Below are positions 24,047 to 31,860 of a DNA stretch of 64,000 bases, piece after piece (the first letter of the stretch is position 1; every line of letters starts with the position of its first letter). This DNA comes from JALZAA01 sp035316025. Lineage in GTDB: Bacteria > Actinomycetota > Acidimicrobiia > IMCC26256 > JACDBD01. The stretch covers positions 1 through 64,000 of the forward strand of contig DATFXL010000126.1 of the NCBI GenBank assembly GCA_035316025.1. Reading direction: 5' to 3'. The position numbers and the translations under genes were made by a program. The notes below the pieces were generated by a model. The model searched no databases, had not been told where the DNA came from, and was given only the letters and a program-made list of their open reading frames with translations.

Positions 24047-25269
24047 ACGCGCCGCCCGGCATCGAGGACGTCCTCCGGGAGCTCGCTCCGCAGGTGCTCG
24101 GCCCGCTCGTCCGCCGCTTCGGGCACTTCGATGCGTGCGAGGACGCGGTGCAGGAGGCGCTGATCGCCGCAACCGTGCAGTGGCCCGCCGAGGGCGTGCC
24201 TCACAACCCGCGGGGATGGTTGGTGACCGTTGCCTCCCGCCGTGTGACCGATCAGCTGCGCAGCGACGAGGCCCGCCGGCGACGCGAGAGCACCACCGCC
24301 ATGCTCGCCCTGCCCGGCGACGCGATCGCACCCGATCGCGACGACACCTTGACGCTCCTTTTCCTCTGCTGCCATCCCGCGCTCTCGCCACCGTCTCAGC
24401 TCGCGCTCACCCTGCGCGCCGTCGGTGGACTCACCACCGCACAGATCGCGAGCGCGTTCCTCGTGCCGGAGACGACGATGGCGCAGCGCATCAGCCGGGC
24501 GAAGCAGCGGATCAAGGGGAGCGGCGCCCGGTTCGAGCCGCCGGCGGAGGGGGAGCGGGCCGAGCGGCTGGGCGTGGTCCTGCACGTGCTGTACCTCGTC
24601 TTCAACGAGGGCTACACCGCGACGTCCGGGCCGCATCTGCAGCGCACCGACCTGACCGCCGAGGCGATCCGCTTGACCCGGGTCGTTCACCGGCTCCTCC
24701 CCGACGACGGCGAGGTCGCCGGGCTGCTGGCGTTGATGCTCCTGACCGATGCCCGCCGCCCGGCGCGCACGCGGCCTGACGGCTCGCTCGTCCCGCTGGA
24801 GGAACAGGACCGGAGCCGCTGGGACCAGGACGCCATCAAGGAGGGCGTGGTCCTGGTCACCGACGCGCTGGCCCGGGCACCGATCGGCCCGTACCAGCTC
24901 CAGGCCGCGATCGCCGCCGTCCACGACGAGGCCGCAGCCGCCGCTGACACCGACTGGCGGCAGATCCTCGGGCTGTACGACCTCCTCGAACGGCTGGCGC
25001 CGAACCCGATGGTCACGCTGAACCGCGCCGTCGCCGTTGCGATGGTGGAAGGCCCCGCCGCCGCGCTCGACCTTCTGGCGACGCTCGACGCCGACCAGCG
25101 GGTGGTGCAGCACTACCGCCTCGCCGCCGTGCGCGCCCACCTCTTGGAGATGACGGGGGACCGCGCCGGCGCGCGGGCCGGTTACCACGAGGCCGCTCGG
25201 CGGACGACGAGCATCCCCGAGCGGCGCTACCTCGAGTCACGGGCCGACCGGTTGCGCGGCGCTCGCTAG
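24043..25269 (+). CDS. ECF42-type sigma factor with large C-terminal extension (DUF6596)
   Basis: Extracytoplasmic-function sigma factor, 408 residues, about twice the length of a normal ECF. Region 2 spans HFDACEDAVQEALIAATVQWP to PRGWLVTVASRRVTDQLRSDEARRRR. Region 4 is RAVGGLTTAQIASAFLVPETTMAQRISRAKQRIK. The remaining 230 residues form an alpha-helical, TPR-like extension (VLYLVFNEGYTAT, LLALMLLTDARRPAR, NPMVTLNRAVAVAM). In the ECF42 group this extension takes the place of a separate anti-sigma factor. The start overlaps the DGPF gene, so the two are coupled. Confidence 0.92.
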   Translation: MNAPPGIEDVLRELAPQVLGPLVRRFGHFDACEDAVQEALIAATVQWPAEGVPHNPRGWLVTVASRRVTDQLRSDEARRRRESTTAMLALPGDAIAPDRDDTLTLLFLCCHPALSPPSQLALTLRAVGGLTTAQIASAFLVPETTMAQRISRAKQRIKGSGARFEPPAEGERAERLGVVLHVLYLVFNEGYTATSGPHLQRTDLTAEAIRLTRVVHRLLPDDGEVAGLLALMLLTDARRPARTRPDGSLVPLEEQDRSRWDQDAIKEGVVLVTDALARAPIGPYQLQAAIAAVHDEAAAAADTDWRQILGLYDLLERLAPNPMVTLNRAVAVAMVEGPAAALDLLATLDADQRVVQHYRLAAVRAHLLEMTGDRAGARAGYHEAARRTTSIPERRYLESRADRLRGAR

Positions 25270-25278
25270 ATTGCCCAC

Positions 25279-25650
25279 ATGGATTGGCGCCTCGAGCTCG
25301 TGCAGATACCGGTGTCGGACGTGGACCGCGCCAAGGCCTTCTACACCGAGAAGGCGGGGTTCAACGCCGACCACGACCACCAGGTGAGCGACGAGCTCCG
25401 CTTCGTGCAGCTGACCCCGCCGGGGTCGCCCACGTCGATCGCCCTCGGGAGCGGCATGAGTGACATGGCGCCTGGTTCGGTGCGGGGTCTGCAGATCGTC
25501 GTGCCCGACGTCGAGGCGGCGCGCGCCGAGCTCGTCGAGCGCGGGGTCGACGTCGGCGAGGTCCAGCACTTCCCGTGGGGCTCGTTCGTGTTCTTCAACG
25601 ATCCCGACGGCAACGGCTGGGCGGTGCAGCAGATCCCTCAGCGCGATTAG
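25279..25650 (+). CDS. Glyoxalase/VOC-family protein
   Basis: Single-domain vicinal-oxygen-chelate protein of 123 residues with two beta-alpha-beta-beta-beta repeats. The first is VQIPVSDVDRAKAFYTEKAGF. The second is GLQIVVPDVEAARAELVERGVDVGEVQ, ending with FNDPDGNGWAVQQ. Substrate unknown: the family covers lyases, dioxygenases and antibiotic-binding proteins. TAGATT at 25267-25272, 6 bases before the ATG, suggests a leaderless start. It sits 9 bases after the ECF sigma stop and is convergent with the MFS gene. Confidence 0.82.
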   Translation: MDWRLELVQIPVSDVDRAKAFYTEKAGFNADHDHQVSDELRFVQLTPPGSPTSIALGSGMSDMAPGSVRGLQIVVPDVEAARAELVERGVDVGEVQHFPWGSFVFFNDPDGNGWAVQQIPQRD

Positions 25651-25696
25651 CGCGGATTCGGGGCTCCTCGAGCTGGACCGAGCACGACGTGCCGCG

Positions 25697-27301
25697 TTAG
25701 AGCGACCAGCGCCCACATCTCGTCGGTCGCGCGTTGGCTCCCGCCAAGACCGGCGGCTGGTCTGCCTCTTTCGGAGGACCGGTGCGGAGGTTGAGCGCGA
25801 CGAGCGCGGTGGCGGCGATCAGCGCGGCGATGACGAAGAGAGCAGCCCTGAGGCCGTCCGCCGTCGCTGTTCTTAGCTCTTCGCCGGAGAGCCCGTCGGT
25901 GTTCGCGTTGGCTACGAGGACGAGGACGGCGAGTCCGACAGCTGCACCGACCGATGTGCTCGTCGAGGCGATGCCCGACGCGACGCCCTGTTCGCCGCTC
26001 GCAACGCCCGTCCCCGCGGCGATGAACATTGCGGTGAAGACGATGCCGTCGCCGACGCTGATCGCGATCAGCCCAGGGATCAGCGCGTGGTAGGAGCCGT
26101 CGGCGGACATCGCGAGGCCGAGGCCCAGTGCCCCCACCGCTCCGACGGCGAGCGCGGCGATCAGCGTGGACCTCAGGCCGAATCGTGTCGTCAGCCGGCC
26201 GGCGAGCGCCGAGCCGGCGACCACGACGGTGGTCGGCAGGAGAAAGCCGAACCCGGTTTCGAGCGCATCGTAGCCGTGCACCTCCTGGAGGTAGATCGTG
26301 AGGAAGAAGAGAACCGAGCCGAACGTCGCCCAGAACAGGAAGGCGATTCCGACCGCGGTCCCGAGATTGCGGTTCGCGAGGAGGCGCGGCGACACGAGAG
26401 GGTCGTAGCTGTGCCGCTCGATGATGGCGAACGCGGCAAGGAGCGCGAGACCGGTTGTGGCGCTGGCCAGGACGACGGGCGAAGCCCAACCAAGGTTCGG
26501 GCCCTCGATGAGCGCGAACACGGACAGGGTGAGCCCCAGCGTGACGCTGACCGCGCCGGGAAGATCGAGTCTGCGTCCGGGCTGGCGCCCGGCGTCGGCG
26601 GGGATGAGGGCGAAGGCCAGCAGCACGGCCACGCCCGCCAGCGGCACGTTGACGAAGAACACGGCTTCCCAGCCGAATGTTCGGGTGAGGACGCCGCCGA
26701 GCAGGACTCCGACGACGAGCCCGGCTGCGCCGGCGGCGCCCCACACCGCTACCGCGCGGTTGCGCTCGCGGCCCTCGGCGAACGTGGTGTTGACGAGTGA
26801 GAGCGTGGCAGGGAAGACGAGTGCCCCTCCGAGCCCTTGGAGAGCGCGGGCCACCAGCAAGAGCGCCGGTGCCGGTGCGAGCCCACCCGCCAGTGAGGCG
26901 CCGGCGTAAAGCGCGAGGCCGGCGACGAAGATGCGACGCCGACCGAGCAGGTCGGCGGCGCGACCACCGAGCAAGAGAAAGCCCGCCGACGCTACCGCGT
27001 ACGCGCTGATCACGGCCTGCAGCGTCTGATCCGAGAACCCCAGGTCGCGTCCGATGTCGGGCAGCGCCACGACGACGATGTACTGATCGAGCGAGACGAT
27101 CAGCATGGCGAACGCCAGGAGGGCCAGGGTCGCCATTCGGTGGCGCGAACTCAGCCTCTCGGTCCCGGGCGATTCACCGGGGCGGAGGTTTGCTCCGGGC
27201 GAGCGCGCGTCATCCAACGGAGTCGCGGTCGTGGCGTCGACGGCGATCGGATCCGCGGATCTCCGGTCGTTCCTTCCCATCGCCCAAGCGACGAACGGCA
27301 C
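25697..27301 (-). CDS. MFS drug/H+ antiporter, DHA2 (EmrB/QacA) type
   Basis: Fourteen-helix major facilitator of 534 residues. It shows DHA2 motifs: DQYIVVVALPDIGRDLG in helix 1, the A-motif GGRAADLLGRRR, and motif C in VWGAAGAAGLVVGVLLGG. A polar N-terminal tail of about 50 residues precedes helix 1. It probably exports drugs or metabolites by proton antiport. GTG 27301 starts the frame, and ATG 27280 is equally possible, since neither has a good ribosome-binding site. The gene seems somewhat less GC-rich than its neighbours, a mild hint of transfer. Confidence 0.88.
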   Translation of the reverse strand: MPFVAWAMGRNDRRSADPIAVDATTATPLDDARSPGANLRPGESPGTERLSSRHRMATLALLAFAMLIVSLDQYIVVVALPDIGRDLGFSDQTLQAVISAYAVASAGFLLLGGRAADLLGRRRIFVAGLALYAGASLAGGLAPAPALLLVARALQGLGGALVFPATLSLVNTTFAEGRERNRAVAVWGAAGAAGLVVGVLLGGVLTRTFGWEAVFFVNVPLAGVAVLLAFALIPADAGRQPGRRLDLPGAVSVTLGLTLSVFALIEGPNLGWASPVVLASATTGLALLAAFAIIERHSYDPLVSPRLLANRNLGTAVGIAFLFWATFGSVLFFLTIYLQEVHGYDALETGFGFLLPTTVVVAGSALAGRLTTRFGLRSTLIAALAVGAVGALGLGLAMSADGSYHALIPGLIAISVGDGIVFTAMFIAAGTGVASGEQGVASGIASTSTSVGAAVGLAVLVLVANANTDGLSGEELRTATADGLRAALFVIAALIAATALVALNLRTGPPKEADQPPVLAGANARPTRCGRWSL

Positions 27302-27375
27302 ATCGCGGAATCGACCGCTCTCCGCCCGAACCTCCAGTCAGGCCGCGATGTCGCCCGGCGGCGCCCCGGGCGGGC

Positions 27376-28275
27376 TCATGTCTGCAGGGGGAGGATCTCG
27401 CGCGCGGCGTCGTCGAGCTCGGCCGCCCACGACGGCGGATCGTGCGCAGGCACCAGGACCAGCTTCGAGAAGCCGTGCTCGAGGAACTGCTCGAGGCGGC
27501 CCCGGACCGCCGGCCACCCCACGGGGACGAGGTCGCCGGGGTCGACGTCGGGCCGGCGCGCCTTGATCCCGGCGGCGAGCAGCTCAGGGATCTTGTCGCG
27601 CACGTAGATCACGAGCGCGCCGTAGTGCTCGTCCTCGATCTCACGACCGGCCTCTGCCGCCGCCTCCTCGACGACGACGCGCCCGGCCGCCACCTCCGCC
27701 GGCGTCGAGAAGCTCGGGAGCCAGCCGTCGCCGAGCCGCCCCACCCGCCGCAGCTCGCTCTTGGCCCGACCGCCCAGCCACACGTCGGGCGGCTGCTGCA
27801 CCGGCTTGGGCCGCACCGACAGGCCCCGGTACGAGAAGCGCGGGCCGTCGTGGTCGATATGGTCCTCGACCCACAGCCGGCGCACGAGGGGGAGCGCCTC
27901 GTCGAACCACGCCGCCCGCTCCTCCCGGGCGACGCCGAACGCCTGCTGCTCGGCGGGGTTGGCGACGCCGAGCCCGAACGCGGGCAGCGCGCGACCGCCC
28001 GACAGGCGGTCGAGGCTCGCCCACTCCTTGGCGACCACGGCCGGGTTGCGTCCCGGCAGAACCTGCACACTCGTGCCGAGCTTGAGCCTGCGGCTGCGTC
28101 CCGCCGCATACGCGAGGCCGACCACGGGATCGGGCGCGTCGCCCGTGAGGCGTTCCGAGAGCCAGAGCGAGTCGAAGCCCCGACCTTCGAGGCCGTCGAC
28201 GAGCTCGCCGAAGCGAGCGTCGTCGCGCAGGCCCTGCACACCGAGCCCGTACCCGATACGGACCTTCACGGCCAC
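27376..28275 (-). CDS. LLM-class (F420-type) flavin-dependent oxidoreductase
   Basis: Luciferase-like TIM-barrel oxidoreductase of 299 residues. FDSLWLSERLTGDAPDPVVGLAYAAGRSRRLKLGTSV is the usual N-terminal half-barrel, RNPAVVAKEWASLDRLSGGRALPAFGLG the middle, and VWLGGRAKSELRRVGRLGDGW the later strand. Actinobacterial members of this type generally use F420. The reaction is unknown. The acyl-CoA dehydrogenase gene on the same strand ends 71 bases upstream. Confidence 0.85.
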   Translation of the reverse strand: MAVKVRIGYGLGVQGLRDDARFGELVDGLEGRGFDSLWLSERLTGDAPDPVVGLAYAAGRSRRLKLGTSVQVLPGRNPAVVAKEWASLDRLSGGRALPAFGLGVANPAEQQAFGVAREERAAWFDEALPLVRRLWVEDHIDHDGPRFSYRGLSVRPKPVQQPPDVWLGGRAKSELRRVGRLGDGWLPSFSTPAEVAAGRVVVEEAAAEAGREIEDEHYGALVIYVRDKIPELLAAGIKARRPDVDPGDLVPVGWPAVRGRLEQFLEHGFSKLVLVPAHDPPSWAAELDDAAREILPLQT

Positions 28276-28345
28276 CCCACGCCGCGCTCCGTCGTCACGA
28301 AAATCCGCTCATGGGCTGGGTTCTGGTGACAACGCAGCGGGTGGG

Positions 28346-29560
28346 TCACGACGACGCCGGCTGATACGGACGGAGCTCGCGCCGGGCGATCTGCTGTTTG
28401 TGCACCTCGTCGGGGCCGTCGACGAGATGCAGGGTCCGGGCGTGCGTGTACATCGACGCCAGCGGCCAGTCGTCCGACACGCCGGCGCCGCCGAAGAGCT
28501 GGATGGCGCGGTCGATGACGTTCGTCGCGACGCGCGCGCCGACGACCTTGATCGCCGCGATCTCGAAGCGGGCGCCCTTGTTGCCGACGGTGTCCATGAG
28601 CCAGGCGGCCTTGAGGACGAGCAGACGGGCCTGTTCGATCTCGATGCGCGACTCGGCGATGCGGTCCTGGACGACTCCTTGCTCGGCGAGTGGCTTGCCG
28701 AAGGGGCTGCGCGTCCAGGCCCGCTCGCACATCAGCTCGAGCGCCTTCTCGGCCAGGCCGATGGCCCGCATGCAGTGGTGGATGCGTCCCGGGCCCAGCC
28801 GCGCCTGTGCGATCGCGAACCCGCCGCCCTCCTCGCCGAGGAGGTTCGACGCCGGGAGGCGGACGTCCTCGTACAGCGTCTCGCAGTGTCCGCCGCCGGC
28901 GTCGTGCCCGAACACCGGGAGCGTGCGCACGATCTGGACGCCGGGCGCGTCGAGGGGCACGAGGATCATGGACTGGCGGTGGTATGGGTCGGCGTCGGGA
29001 TTCGACACGCCGAGGAGGATCGCGACCTTGCACCGTTTCGACGCGGCACCGCTCGTCCACCATTTGTGCGCGTTGACGACGTACTCGTCGCCGTCGCGCT
29101 CGATCCGGCTCTGGATGTTGGTCGCGTCGGAGCTCGCGACCCACGGCTCGGTCATTGCGAAGCACGACCGGATCTCGCCGTTCAGGAGTGGGAGCAGCCA
29201 CCGCTCCTGCTGCTCCGGCGTGCCGAACTCGGTGAGGATCTCCATGTTGCCGGTGTCGGGCGCGGCGCAGTTCGTTGCCTCGGCCGCGAGCAGGTTGCGG
29301 CCCATGAGCTCGCACAACGGCGCGTAGTCGAGGTTGGAGAGCCCGGCGCCCCGCTTCTCATCGGGCAGGAAGAGATTCCACAGACCACGCGACCGCGCCT
29401 CGGCTTTCAGCTCCTCCATCACCGGGGGGTGGAAGTGCGGGTCGCCCGACTCCGTCACCTGCTGCCCGTAGACGGGCTCGGCGGGCACGACGCGGGTGTC
29501 GATGAAGTCGCGCAGCTGCTTCTGGAGCTCGAGCGACCGGGCGCTGAACTCGAAGTCCAT
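28346..29560 (-). CDS. Acyl-CoA dehydrogenase
   Basis: FAD-dependent acyl-CoA dehydrogenase of 404 residues, like the ACAD10/11 group. It has SCFAMTEPWVASSDATNI (flavin/substrate loop), VNAHKWWTSGA, and the C-terminal QLFGGAGVSDDWPLASMYTHARTLHLVDGPDEVHKQQIAR with the ACAD signature. It oxidises acyl-CoA to 2-enoyl-CoA. No Shine-Dalgarno is seen; TAGCGT (minus strand, 29574-29569) is 8 bases before the ATG. Divergent from the methyltransferase gene at 29744, with a structured 183-base region between. Confidence 0.92.
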   Translation of the reverse strand: MDFEFSARSLELQKQLRDFIDTRVVPAEPVYGQQVTESGDPHFHPPVMEELKAEARSRGLWNLFLPDEKRGAGLSNLDYAPLCELMGRNLLAAEATNCAAPDTGNMEILTEFGTPEQQERWLLPLLNGEIRSCFAMTEPWVASSDATNIQSRIERDGDEYVVNAHKWWTSGAASKRCKVAILLGVSNPDADPYHRQSMILVPLDAPGVQIVRTLPVFGHDAGGGHCETLYEDVRLPASNLLGEEGGGFAIAQARLGPGRIHHCMRAIGLAEKALELMCERAWTRSPFGKPLAEQGVVQDRIAESRIEIEQARLLVLKAAWLMDTVGNKGARFEIAAIKVVGARVATNVIDRAIQLFGGAGVSDDWPLASMYTHARTLHLVDGPDEVHKQQIARRELRPYQPASS

Positions 29561-29609
29561 TCAGGCGAACGCTACCCCGGCATCGGGAAGACGGACGGCG
29601 CCGAGTTCC

Positions 29610-29637
29610 CCGAGGCTTTCTCGCCGAGACGCCTCGG
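29610..29637. repeat. Hairpin in the divergent acadM-type/methyltransferase intergenic region
   Basis: CCGAGGC (29610-29616) pairs with GCCTCGG (29631-29637), and TCTC with GAGA pairs inside around GCC. It lies 49 bases from the acyl-CoA dehydrogenase start and about 105 from the methyltransferase start. In a divergent promoter region it could be an operator, a leader structure or a chance repeat. Confidence 0.4.
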
Positions 29638-29705
29638 CAGCGCTACAACCGGGCTCGTCGCTTGCGTATGATCCCCCGGCCTTACAGGCACGGACGGGAT
29701 GACCG

Positions 29706-29735
29706 TTCACCGTTCGTACTCGCCTGCGTTACGTT
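29706..29735 (+). promoter_or_regulatory. Putative promoter of the methyltransferase gene
   Basis: TTCACC (29706-29711) and TACGTT (29730-29735) are 18 bases apart, and the -10 is 8 bases before the ATG at 29744, which has no Shine-Dalgarno. This fits a leaderless transcript. A TATGAT at 29667-29672 is a second -10 candidate further upstream. Confidence 0.4.
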
Positions 29736-29743
29736 GACGACAA

Positions 29744-30532
29744 ATGGTGCATCTCACCGGTACCTACTCCAATGTCGATGGCTCGGCCGACCCCGTGGGC
29801 GCCGCCGAGTGGATGGACACGATGTGCGACTGGCCGTTCATCCGCGTGTACAAGGAGCGGACCGTCGACCTGCTGCACATCAAGCCGGGCGCCCGGCTGC
29901 TGGACGTCGGCTGCGGGACCGGGCACGACACCCGCGCCCTGGCGACGGCGGCGGGATCCGACGGGGTCGCGATCGGCATCGACGCCTCGGCCGTGATGCT
30001 GAAGACCGCCCGAACGCGTGGCGGCGCCTATCTGCAAGCCGACGCCCGGGCCCTGCCCTACGCCGACGACGCGTTCGACGGCACCCGAATCGACCGGGTG
30101 CTCCAGCACGTCGCCGGACCCGACGATGCCGTCGAGGAGCTCGTTCGCGTCACCCGATCGGGCGGGCGGCTCGTCGCCATCGATCCCGACCAGGAGACGC
30201 TGGTCGCCGACCTTCCCGACGCCGATTTGCTGCGCAAGGTCAAGGACTTCCGGCGTGATCGCAACCTCTGCAACGGTTCCATCGGCCGGCAGCTGCCGCG
30301 CCTGTTCCGCGAGGCGGGCCTGGCCGACGTGGAGTGCGAGGCGGCGACGCTCGTCCTCACCGACCCGCGTGATGCGTTCGGCTTCACGATCTGGCCCCGG
30401 CTCATGCACGCCGAGGGGTTGCTCACCGACGACGAGCTCGCCCGGTGGGAAGGCGCCGTCGACGCCGCCGTCGGTGGGGACGAGTTCCTGTATGCCGTTA
30501 CCTTCTTCGTCGCCAGCGGCACGAAACCCTGA
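29744..30532 (+). CDS. Class I SAM-dependent methyltransferase
   Basis: Methyltransferase of 262 residues. Motif I is LLDVGCGTGHDTRALA (about 52-67), then the acidic IGIDASAVMLKTAR, motif II ALPYADDAFDGTRIDRVLQHV and motif III GGRLVAIDPD. The layout is that of UbiE/COQ5-like Methyltransf_11 enzymes, but the substrate is unknown; menG is already present at 13168. It ends 52 bases before a MerR gene on the same strand. Confidence 0.83.
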   Translation: MVHLTGTYSNVDGSADPVGAAEWMDTMCDWPFIRVYKERTVDLLHIKPGARLLDVGCGTGHDTRALATAAGSDGVAIGIDASAVMLKTARTRGGAYLQADARALPYADDAFDGTRIDRVLQHVAGPDDAVEELVRVTRSGGRLVAIDPDQETLVADLPDADLLRKVKDFRRDRNLCNGSIGRQLPRLFREAGLADVECEAATLVLTDPRDAFGFTIWPRLMHAEGLLTDDELARWEGAVDAAVGGDEFLYAVTFFVASGTKP

Positions 30533-30547
30533 GGCGACCCGCAGCGC

Positions 30548-30569
30548 TTGACTCTCCCCCGGGGGGAGA
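30548..30569 (+). promoter_or_regulatory. MerR-type promoter/operator: TTGACT box running into a 17-bp palindrome
   Basis: TTGACT (30548-30553) runs into a perfect inverted repeat TCTCCCCC-G-GGGGGAGA (30553-30569). A dyad directly downstream of the -35 is the classic MerR operator position. GGAGG at 30572-30576 is the ribosome-binding site of the MerR gene that follows. The -10 is unclear. Confidence 0.68.
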
Positions 30570-30584
30570 CCGGAGGATGGCGCC

Positions 30585-31421
30585 GTGTCGGCCGACGGGC
30601 TGCTCCGGATCGGTGACTTCTCGAGGGCGTCGTCCCTCTCGGTGAAGGCGTTGCGCTCCTATCACGAAGCCGGGCTGCTCGTCCCGACGGTCGTCGACCC
30701 GCGCACCGGCTACCGGTCGTACTCGGTCGCCCAGCTCACCGACGCCGCCATCATTCGCCGCCTCCGCCTCCTCGACGTGCCGCTCGAGGCCATCCGGGAG
30801 GTGCTCTCGGCGCGTGATCCCGACGTCACGAAGAAGGTGCTGGGCGACCACGGCGCCGTGCTGCAGGAACGGCTCGTCTCGATGCAGCGCTCGATCGACG
30901 AGCTCCAGGGCGCGCTCGACACTCCCGCTCTGCACACGCCGGTGCACCGCCGCCACGAGCCGGCGGCCACCGTGCTCACCGTCACTGGCACCGTGAGCGA
31001 GGCGACGTGGGTGGACTTCCTCGATCGCGCGTGCGCGAGCTTGACGGAGGCCGTCGGGGAAGCGGGCGCGGTCGCCGTGGGATCGTTCGGTGGCTGCTAC
31101 CCCACGTTGCTCGACGACGACGTCCAGGAGGTGGTGGCGTTCCTACCCGTCGCGACCCCGCTGTTGCTCCCGTCGCCGTCGCGGTCGGCCGGCGTGCAGG
31201 TGGGCGAGCTGCCCGCCACCGACGTCGCGGTCATCGCCCACCACGGCGCGTACGACGACATGGACGACACGTACCGGCACCTCGGTGCCTGGGTCGCCGA
31301 GCACGCTGACCCCGCCGACTTCCCGGTCCGTGAGCTCTACCTCGTGGGGCGGGCCGAAACCGACGATCCCGAGCGGCTCCGCACCGAGCTCTGCTGGCCC
31401 GTGCGCGGCGCCGACGTCTGA
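30585..31421 (+). CDS. MerR-family regulator with GyrI-like effector domain (BmrR/TipA type)
   Basis: Regulator of 278 residues. The MerR DNA-binding part reads LRIGDFSRASSLSVKALRSYHEAGLLVP with RTGYRSYSVAQL (about 7-55), followed by a dimer helix (DHGAVLQERLVSMQRSIDELQGAL). The C-terminal half (VLTVTGTVSEAT to DFPVRELYL) resembles the AraC_E_bind/GyrI-like fold that binds drugs in BmrR. It probably controls its own promoter through the palindrome at 30553-30569 and may affect the SRPBCC gene 25 bases downstream. GTG 30585 follows GGAGG at proper distance. Confidence 0.88.
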   Translation: MSADGLLRIGDFSRASSLSVKALRSYHEAGLLVPTVVDPRTGYRSYSVAQLTDAAIIRRLRLLDVPLEAIREVLSARDPDVTKKVLGDHGAVLQERLVSMQRSIDELQGALDTPALHTPVHRRHEPAATVLTVTGTVSEATWVDFLDRACASLTEAVGEAGAVAVGSFGGCYPTLLDDDVQEVVAFLPVATPLLLPSPSRSAGVQVGELPATDVAVIAHHGAYDDMDDTYRHLGAWVAEHADPADFPVRELYLVGRAETDDPERLRTELCWPVRGADV

Positions 31422-31446
31422 ACGCAAACGAGTATCAGGAGACCCC

Positions 31447-31860
31447 ATGGCATCAATCACGAAGCAGGCCGTGATCGACGCATCACCCGAAGAAGTTTGG
31501 GACGCGCTCCGGGACTTCGGCGCCGTCCACGAACGGCTCGCACCCGGGTTCGTCGTCGACGCCGAGCTCCACGGCGACAGCCGGGTCGTGACGTTCTTCA
31601 ACGGCGCCGTCGCGCGCGAGCTCCTCGTCACCATCGACGACCATGCCCGTCGGCTGGTCTACTCCGTGGTCGAGAGTCCCTTGCACGGCACCCACGACAA
31701 CTCGTCGGCGCAGGTCTTCGCGGACGAGGACGGGAGCCGCTTCGTCTGGATCAAAGACGTGCTGCCTGACGAGATCGCGCCCCGCATCGACGAGCTCATG
31801 GACGAGGGGATCGGTGTCGTGAAGCAGACGCTGGAGTCCCGAGCGCGGTCCCGCGCCTAG
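31447..31860 (+). CDS. SRPBCC-family (START/Bet v1-like) protein
   Basis: Polyketide-cyclase/dehydrase-type SRPBCC protein of 137 residues: VIDASPEEVWDALRDFGAVHERLAPGF (about 9-35) is the opening strand-helix, and FVWIKDVLPDEIAPRIDELMDEGI the closing helix. Such proteins bind hydrophobic ligands. Its place after a multidrug-type MerR gene suggests a small-molecule-binding or detoxifying role, but this is inference. CAGGAG precedes ATG 31447. It overlaps the convergent MFS gene by four bases. Confidence 0.8.
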   Translation: MASITKQAVIDASPEEVWDALRDFGAVHERLAPGFVVDAELHGDSRVVTFFNGAVARELLVTIDDHARRLVYSVVESPLHGTHDNSSAQVFADEDGSRFVWIKDVLPDEIAPRIDELMDEGIGVVKQTLESRARSRA

